Origin: Pseudoflavonifractor sp. AF19-9AC
Lineage (GTDB): Bacteria > Bacillota > Clostridia > Oscillospirales > Oscillospiraceae
Length of the DNA: 29,541 bases
Reading direction: 5' to 3'
NCBI RefSeq assembly: GCF_003478995.1
Contig: NZ_QUGI01000009.1
Location: 1 to 29,541 of the forward strand
Shown one piece after another: positions 24,839 through 29,541 of the stretch. The position numbers were made by a program, and so were the translations under genes. How positions within the stretch are numbered: the stretch's first letter is position 1; each line of letters begins with the position of its first letter. Under the pieces are notes generated by a model that was not told the origin of the DNA, ran no database searches, and was given only the letters and a program-made list of their open reading frames with translations.

Positions 24839-24896
24839 ATTTTACCTACATTTTACACGGCACAGGGCGAACATTTTACACCGTTCCTTCTATAAT
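24839..24896 (+). promoter_or_regulatory. ppx-ppk promoter with Pho-box-like repeats
   Basis: ATTTTACC/ATTTTACAC-type repeats start at 24839, 24850 and 24873, spaced 11 and 23 bases, about one and two helical turns. A perfect TATAAT follows at 24891-24896, but no good -35. Direct TT(T/A)ACA-type repeats with 11-base phasing replacing the -35 are the layout of PhoP binding sites in Gram-positive bacteria, and polyphosphate genes are a sensible target. This is inference. Confidence 0.55.
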
Positions 24897-25018
24897 GAAG
24901 AAACTGTATGCTCATGCTGGATGATTGCGCCCTTTGGCGCTATTTTCCCTTCTTTTGGGCAATACTGATCCCCAGAGGCCGCATTTTTATGGCCTCCGGA
25001 AAGGAGTCTGTCCAACCT

Positions 25019-25924
25019 ATGATCTGTGGTCTTGTGGACCTGGGGTCCAATACCATTCGTCTGTCCATTTATCAATGTGAAAACGGCCAGGGCCGCCTGC
25101 TGATGCACCGGAAGGTCATGGCCGGCCTGGCCGACTACGTGGAGGCAGGTGCCCTCACCGCCCAGGGCATCCAGGTGGCCTGCACCGCGGTGGAGGAATA
25201 CAAGCAGCTGATGAAGAATCTGAACTTTCACCACCTGCACGTCTTTGCCACCGCCTCTCTCCGAAACGTCTCCAACACAGAGGACGCCGCGGGCCGCATC
25301 CAGGCGGTGACCGGCCTGCCCGTGGATGTGCTGTCCGGCACGGAGGAGGCCCGTCTCTCCTTCCTGGGGGCAGTGGAGGCCGGTCCCGAGAGCGGCCTGC
25401 TCATCGACCTGGGCGGCGGCTCCACGGAGCTGGTGCGCTATGAGGGGCGGGAGATTCTCTCCTCCTGCTCCCTGTCTCTGGGCTCCCTGTCCCTGTTCAG
25501 CCGGAATGTCTCCGCTCTCCACCCCACCGGCAAGGAGCGCAAGGCCATTCGCGCCCAGGTGAAGGAGCAGCTGGAGCGCCATGTCCCCACGCCTCCCTCC
25601 GTCGCCCACGGCTGCGGCGTAGGCGGCACCGCCCGGGCCGCCTGCAAGGTGGCCAACTGCCTCTTCGACCGTCCCCGGGACTGCCGGGTGCTCACTGCCC
25701 AGGAGCTCAAGCAGATGCTCAAGCGGCTGAAGGACCCCAGCCGTTCGGACCTCCATCTGCTGCTCAAGGCCGCCCCCGACCGCATCCACACCATCATCCC
25801 CGGCCTTCTGGCTCTGGACACCATCGCCCGGGTCTATGGTCTGGAGGACATCACCGTCAGCCCCAGTGGCGTGCGTGAGGGCTATCTGCAAGAGAAAATC
25901 CTCAAGGGAGGTCAACCTTCATGA
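25019..25924 (+). CDS. ppx: Exopolyphosphatase/guanosine pentaphosphatase family (Ppx/GppA)
   Basis: 301 residues from ATG 25019, chosen because MICGLVDLGSNTIRL begins directly with the family's first phosphate-binding strand; AAAGGAG is 12 bases ahead. Upstream in-frame ATGs at 24908 and 24989 give unusual extensions. It belongs to the ASKHA ATPase fold: DLGSNTIRL (7-15), the SGTEEARLSF segment with the catalytic Glu (about 109), and DLGGGSTEL (130-138). It lacks the C-terminal HD-like domain of E. coli Ppx, so it is the short form. It should trim polyphosphate or pppGpp. It overlaps ppk by ATGA, so the two are coupled. Confidence 0.93.
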   Translation: MICGLVDLGSNTIRLSIYQCENGQGRLLMHRKVMAGLADYVEAGALTAQGIQVACTAVEEYKQLMKNLNFHHLHVFATASLRNVSNTEDAAGRIQAVTGLPVDVLSGTEEARLSFLGAVEAGPESGLLIDLGGGSTELVRYEGREILSSCSLSLGSLSLFSRNVSALHPTGKERKAIRAQVKEQLERHVPTPPSVAHGCGVGGTARAACKVANCLFDRPRDCRVLTAQELKQMLKRLKDPSRSDLHLLLKAAPDRIHTIIPGLLALDTIARVYGLEDITVSPSGVREGYLQEKILKGGQPS

Positions 25925-28041
25925 ACAAGCAATTTGACACCCGCTACACCCAGGACCGGGAGCTGTCCTGGCTGAAGTTCAACGAGCGGGTGCTGGCCGA
26001 GGCCAGGGACGAGTCCGTCCCCCTCATGGAGCGGCTGAAGTTTGCCGCCATCTTCACCAGCAATCTGGACGAGTTCTTCATGATCCGGGTGGGCTCTCTC
26101 ACCGACATGGCCATGGTGAAGCAGACCCATGTGGACAACAAGAGCGGCCGCACCCCTCAGGAGCAGCTCCAGGCCATTTTCAAGGCGGTGGTTCCCCTCT
26201 ATAAGCAGCGGGACAAGGTCTTTGACCAGCTGGATCTGCGCCTGCGGGCCTGCAACATCTGCCGGCTGTCCATGGAGGAGCTGGACAGCCGGGCCAAAAA
26301 GCAGGTGGAGCGCTGGTACCGGGACGAGGTCCGCCCCGTCCTCTCCCCCCTGGTGGTGGACCTCCACCACCCATTCCCCCACCTGGGCAACAAGCGGCTG
26401 ACCATCGCCCTGGCCCTGCGCCGGGGGGATCAGGAGTCCTTCGGCTTTCTCCCCCTGCCCCCGGGCATTCCTCCCTTCCTGCGGCTGGACGAGCGGGGCG
26501 TCCACTACGTCCTGCTGGAAGATGTACTCATGGAGTACGCCGGAGACGTGTTCGACCAGTTCACCATCGTGGAAAAGGCGGTCATTGCGGTCACCCGCAA
26601 CGCCGACATCAGCCCCGAGGACGAGGCCTATGACGTGGATGAGGATTTCCGCCAGCACATGCGCAAGATTGTGAAGAAGCGGGCCCGTCTGGCCCCTGTA
26701 CGCCTGGAGATTCAGGGCGGAAAGGGGGAGCGGCTGCTCCCCTTCCTGTGCGAGAAGCTGGGCCTCCCCCGGGAGCAGGTGTTCAAGAGCAAGGCACCCC
26801 TCTCCTTGGAATACGTCTATTCCCTCACCTCCCTTCTCTCCCCGGAGAGCACTCAGGCTCTGTGTGATCCCCCCTTCTCCCCCCGCTTTCCCGCCTGCCT
26901 GGACCCCCAGCGGCCCATTCTTCCCCAGATTCTCGCCCGGGACGCCCTGGTCTTCTACCCCTTTGAGCAGATGGACCCCTTCCTCCACCTCATCCGGGAG
27001 GCCGCCTTCGACCCGGACGTTCTCTCCATCAAAATCACCATTTACCGTCTGGCCTCTCGGGCCAAGCTGGCCGAGTACCTGTCCGCCGCCGCGGAAAACG
27101 GCAAGGATGTAACGGTGCTCATGGAGCTGCGGGCCCGCTTTGACGAGCAGAACAACATCCGCTGGGCCGAGCGCATGGAGGAGGCGGGCTGCACCATCTT
27201 CTACGGCTCGGAGGGTATCAAGGTCCACTCCAAGATCTGTCTCATCACCCGCCGCACCCGAACCGGCATCCAGCACATCACCCAGGTGGGCACCGGCAAC
27301 TACAATGAAAAGACCGCCAAGCTCTACACCGACCTGTGCCTCATGACCGCCGACCCCATCATCGGTGCCGACGCCGCCGCCTTTTTCCAGAACATGGCCA
27401 TCGGCAACTTCAGCGGCGACTACCAGCGTCTGCTGGCCTCCCCCTTCGGCCTGCGAAGCAAGGTGATGGCCCTCATGGACCGGGAGATTGCCAAGGGCAA
27501 GGACGGCTATATCTTCCTCAAGCTCAACTCCATCACCGACCGCATGCTCATTGACAAGCTGGCCCAGGCCTCCCAGGCCGGGGTGGAGATCGACATGAAT
27601 GTGCGGGGCATCTGCTGCATCATCCCCGGCGTCCCCGGCCTGACAGAGCACATCCAGGTCTTTTCTATCGTGGGCCGCTATCTGGAGCACAGCCGGATCT
27701 ATCAGTTCGGCCGTGGAGAGGACGCGGATTTATACATCTCCTCCGCCGACTTCATGACCCGCAACACCCAGCGGCGGGTGGAAATCGCCTGTCCGGTGCT
27801 GGACAGCTGGTGCCGCAAGCGGCTGTTCCATATCATCGACGTGCTCAAGCAGGACAACGTCAAGTCCTGGCAGCTGAAGCCGGGCGGACTCTACCACCCC
27901 AAGGAGCCCGGCGACAGTCCCTGCTGCAGCCAGGAGATGTTCCAGTCTGAATCCGTCCCCTGTCCCACCCCGGAGGGCCGGAAAAGCAGCGAAAAAAAGC
28001 GTTTCTCCCTGCCCAAATTGGGGCGCTTCTTCCACGCCTGA
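25921..28041 (+). CDS. ppk: Polyphosphate kinase (PPK1)
   Basis: 706 residues, normal for PPK1. The N-terminal domain begins RELSWLKFNERVLAEA. The two phospholipase-D-like catalytic halves follow, with the phosphorylated His436 in GIKVHSKICLI and the second His590 (YLEHSRIYQFG), matching E. coli His435/His592, and the conserved YISSADFM segment. The last about 60 residues are Pro/Ser/Lys-rich and probably disordered. It makes polyphosphate reversibly from ATP. Paired with ppx, it lets the cell build and remove polyphosphate from one transcript. Confidence 0.97.
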   Translation: MNKQFDTRYTQDRELSWLKFNERVLAEARDESVPLMERLKFAAIFTSNLDEFFMIRVGSLTDMAMVKQTHVDNKSGRTPQEQLQAIFKAVVPLYKQRDKVFDQLDLRLRACNICRLSMEELDSRAKKQVERWYRDEVRPVLSPLVVDLHHPFPHLGNKRLTIALALRRGDQESFGFLPLPPGIPPFLRLDERGVHYVLLEDVLMEYAGDVFDQFTIVEKAVIAVTRNADISPEDEAYDVDEDFRQHMRKIVKKRARLAPVRLEIQGGKGERLLPFLCEKLGLPREQVFKSKAPLSLEYVYSLTSLLSPESTQALCDPPFSPRFPACLDPQRPILPQILARDALVFYPFEQMDPFLHLIREAAFDPDVLSIKITIYRLASRAKLAEYLSAAAENGKDVTVLMELRARFDEQNNIRWAERMEEAGCTIFYGSEGIKVHSKICLITRRTRTGIQHITQVGTGNYNEKTAKLYTDLCLMTADPIIGADAAAFFQNMAIGNFSGDYQRLLASPFGLRSKVMALMDREIAKGKDGYIFLKLNSITDRMLIDKLAQASQAGVEIDMNVRGICCIIPGVPGLTEHIQVFSIVGRYLEHSRIYQFGRGEDADLYISSADFMTRNTQRRVEIACPVLDSWCRKRLFHIIDVLKQDNVKSWQLKPGGLYHPKEPGDSPCCSQEMFQSESVPCPTPEGRKSSEKKRFSLPKLGRFFHA

Positions 28042-28045
28042 ACCA

Positions 28046-28090
28046 CTCCGCCCACTGCCCCTTTTTTCCGGGACAGTGGGCGGAGCTTTT
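28046..28090 (+). terminator. ppx-ppk terminator
   Basis: A 12-base stem (CTCCGCCCACTG / CAGTGGGCGGAG) with a 16-base loop is followed by CTTTTG. Confidence 0.9.
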
Positions 28091-28218
28091 GCACCAGGAT
28101 CGTGCCGGAAAATTGTCAAAAACGTCAAGAGACTTTTGAGAACTTTTATAGTATATTGGGACAAATGGCATAATGTGTATCTTAACATTTTACTTAGGAA
28201 CAGGAGCGGAATACAATC

Positions 28219-29022
28219 ATGGAACAGCTCACTCTGCGCGTTCTGCGCGCTGATCCCGCGGGCAATATTACCCTGTACGTTCTGGACCCGGTGGAGCCCG
28301 CTCAGCGGCCCAAGGTCACGGCCCATCTGCTGGGCATAGCCCAGTTCAAGGCGGAGCAGCTGGCCTACTGCTGCACCCCCGTCATGGGCGGCCAGGGCCG
28401 CATTGAAATGGCCGGCGGAGAGTTCTGCGGCAACGCCACCCGGGCCTTTGCTATGGTCATGCAGCAGGAGATGGGGGTGCCCTCTCCCTCCACCATGCGG
28501 TTGGAGGTCAGCGGCTGCGACCATCTGGTCACTGCCTTTTCCGATTTGAAGGCCGGCACAGCTGAATCTGAGATGCCCCTGCCCCGCAGCGTGCGCACCG
28601 TCCAGGTGGGCGGTCACTCCGGTGTTCTGGTGGATTTGGAGGGCATCGCCCACCTTGTGGTGGAGGATGTCGCCCCCAGTCTGGACTTTTTCCAGGAGGT
28701 GGAGCCCCTGTTCCAGGAGATTCCCGGCCTGGAGGCCTACGGCGTCATGTTCCTCAACCGCTCCACCAGCCACGTCACCCCGCTGGTCAAGGTACCTGCC
28801 GCCAACACGCTGGTGTGGGAGGGAAGCTGCGGCTCCGGCTCGGTGGCCTCCGCCATCGCCTGCGCCATGGGCGCCCCCGACGGCCAGTATGCCCAGGATC
28901 TTACCCAGCCTGCCGGCGTCATTCGGGTCAAGCTCACCCTGGACCAGGGCCAGGTCACCCAGGTGAGCATCGGCGGACCCGTCACGCTGGATGCCCCCAT
29001 CGTGGTAAACGTACCGCTCTGA
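28219..29022 (+). CDS. DapF-fold racemase/epimerase
   Basis: 267 residues. The two half-domains each carry a reactive cysteine in a DapF-like loop: Cys70 in GGEFCGNATRAFA and Cys204 in WEGSCGSGSVASAIA. These match the paired Cys acid/base of PLP-independent diaminopimelate epimerase and relatives. The surrounding motifs depart from the DapF consensus (GNGxRC and CGTG). It could be the meso-diaminopimelate epimerase that completes the DapL route, or a different amino-acid racemase such as the histidine racemase group of metallophore pathways. AGGAG lies 12 bases ahead of the ATG. No metallophore genes are nearby, and it is monocistronic. Confidence 0.85.
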   Translation: MEQLTLRVLRADPAGNITLYVLDPVEPAQRPKVTAHLLGIAQFKAEQLAYCCTPVMGGQGRIEMAGGEFCGNATRAFAMVMQQEMGVPSPSTMRLEVSGCDHLVTAFSDLKAGTAESEMPLPRSVRTVQVGGHSGVLVDLEGIAHLVVEDVAPSLDFFQEVEPLFQEIPGLEAYGVMFLNRSTSHVTPLVKVPAANTLVWEGSCGSGSVASAIACAMGAPDGQYAQDLTQPAGVIRVKLTLDQGQVTQVSIGGPVTLDAPIVVNVPL

Positions 29023-29105
29023 CGCTCTCCTGCCCAGAACCGAGTTGTTTTCCGTCCTGGATTTTGGGCTTGTTTCACATGGTGAGAAAAAAAGAAAATT
29101 TCCTC

Positions 29106-29133
29106 TTGACATTTTCAAATTGTTTGCTATAAT
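29106..29133 (+). promoter_or_regulatory. tRNA-Gln promoter
   Basis: TTGACA (29106-29111) and TATAAT (29128-29133) are 16 bases apart, 33 bases ahead of the tRNA. Confidence 0.85.
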
Positions 29134-29166
29134 AGCATTCGTGCTTACGACAAGTGAGCACGAGAT

Positions 29167-29240
29167 AGCGGGATTGTGTAAGGGTAGCACGACAGACTCT
29201 GACTCTGTTTGTGAGGGTTCGAATCCTTCTCCCGCTGCCA
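29167..29240 (+). tRNA. tRNA-Gln (anticodon CUG)
   Basis: Seventy-four bases fold as a cloverleaf: acceptor AGCGGGA/TCCCGCT, D-arm GTGT/GCAC, anticodon arm ACAGA-CTCTGAC-TCTGT with anticodon CTG, T-arm GAGGG-TTCGAAT-CCTTC, and an encoded CCA end (29238-29240). CUG reads Gln codon CAG. Firmicutes usually charge it by amidation of Glu-tRNA(Gln). Confidence 0.96.
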
Positions 29241-29279
29241 AAAAAGAAAGACACGACATAAGTCGTGTCTTTCTTTTTT
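29241..29279 (+). terminator. tRNA-Gln terminator
   Basis: A perfect stem of about 15 bases (AAAGAAAGACACGAC with its complement, ATAA loop) is followed by TTTTTT, directly after the CCA. Confidence 0.95.
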
Positions 29280-29286
29280 GGGTTTC

Positions 29287-29410
29287 GCCGCCCAGAAGGC
29301 GGCTCCACCCTTCGGCATTAAAATGCTCGGGGTCGGCAAAGCCGCCCCTGCGCAATTCTCCGCTCTGCTCCGAATTTACGCCGCAAAAGCGGCGCGGCCC
29401 AGAAGGGCCG
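29287..29410. repeat. Cluster of short GC hairpins after the tRNA
   Basis: Four small hairpins stand in a row: GCCGCC-CAGAA-GGCGGC (29287-29303), CGGC-AAA-GCCG (29334-29344), CGCCGC-AAAA-GCGGCG (29379-29394) and CGGCCC-AGAA-GGGCCG followed by TTTTG (29395-29410). No gene fits. The 300 bases from 29240 to the end hold only these and a terminator. Confidence 0.65.
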
Positions 29411-29463
29411 TTTTGTGATTCCTTCAATCAATGCGATATCCAGACTTTTCCCACAAGCCAAAA

Positions 29464-29497
29464 AGAAGCATCTGCAAAGCAGATGCTTCTTTTTTTG
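29464..29497 (+). terminator. Terminator near the right end, no gene before it
   Basis: AAGAAGCATCTGC and GCAGATGCTTCTT pair around AAA and are followed by T7. No gene lies between it and the tRNA terminator, so it may end a short RNA or be bidirectional for a gene beyond the window. Confidence 0.85.
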
Positions 29498-29541
29498 TAT
29501 GAAGAAACCCGATATGCAAAAAGGGGCGCGAACCGTCTGTT

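Noticed and set aside
25912..27690. Open frame of 592 codons opposite ppk
   Set aside because: Antisense shadow of a conserved gene; no motif.
27730..29427. Open frame of 565 codons on the minus strand over ppk, the DapF-like gene and the tRNA
   Set aside because: It crosses two well-supported genes, terminators and a tRNA; low-complexity composition and no start signal.
1..29541. CRISPR arrays, rRNA genes, insertion-sequence transposases
   Set aside because: No regularly spaced repeats, no rRNA core sequences and no transposase-like protein were seen.

Overview
The window comes from a GC-rich, gut-type Firmicute, most likely an Oscillospiraceae/Clostridia relative (Flavonifractor/Lawsonibacter-like). 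This is inferred from the mix of genes: LL-diaminopimelate aminotransferase (DapL), a glmS ribozyme, a DUF421-DUF4363 pair, near-consensus sigma-A promoters, and an integrated Clostridia-type mobilisable element with a DUF6061-like protein and an Xis/Int pair. The species cannot be fixed from sequence reading alone.

Positions 1-202 are chromosomal flank. Positions ~203-8110 are an integrated element of about 7.9 kb inserted exactly at the 3' end of a guaA paralogue. The last codons of guaA (Glu-Trp-Glu-stop) are present at both ends: at 8098-8110 they complete the live gene, and at 203-215 they are the orphaned original end, still followed by what looks like the original guaA terminator (157-194). 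Inside, a minus-strand operon xis-int-MobC-like-RepA-like ATPase (7108 to 4335) starts from a perfect consensus promoter. This promoter faces an XRE-type regulator (7412-7900), and three CTAAGC-N6-GCTTAG-type operators sit on the two promoters, making a phage-like switch. Next come a non-coding stretch full of repeats and hairpins (3919-4334), a DUF6061-like gene, and an AT-rich cargo block (350-3575). The cargo is a restriction-modification module: an HNH nuclease under a C.PvuII-class controller protein with recognisable C-boxes, a 5-methylcytosine methyltransferase with its own small XRE regulator and operator, and a divergent 270-residue protein of unknown function whose start lies only 21 bases from the C-boxes. 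No relaxase gene is visible.

From 8098 rightward is chromosomal housekeeping DNA. It holds a tandem of full-length GMP synthase and a synthetase-only GuaA paralogue; a 27-codon gene with its own promoter, RBS and terminator; two related membrane-anchored Ig-like proteins; carA-carB; DUF421 (YetF-like) with DUF4363; an EamA transporter; a 151-residue protein of unknown function behind a structured leader; glmS with its ribozyme; dapL; an AGCS sodium:amino-acid symporter; ppx-ppk behind Pho-box-like repeats; a DapF-fold racemase; and tRNA-Gln(CUG). The right end is hairpin-rich non-coding DNA.

The most interesting parts are the cargo restriction-modification module with its two-regulator design and divergent partner gene, the element's operator switch and its self-repairing guaA insertion, the duplicated guaA, and several non-coding elements (C-boxes, glmS ribozyme, Pho-like repeats, structured leader, oriT-like repeats).
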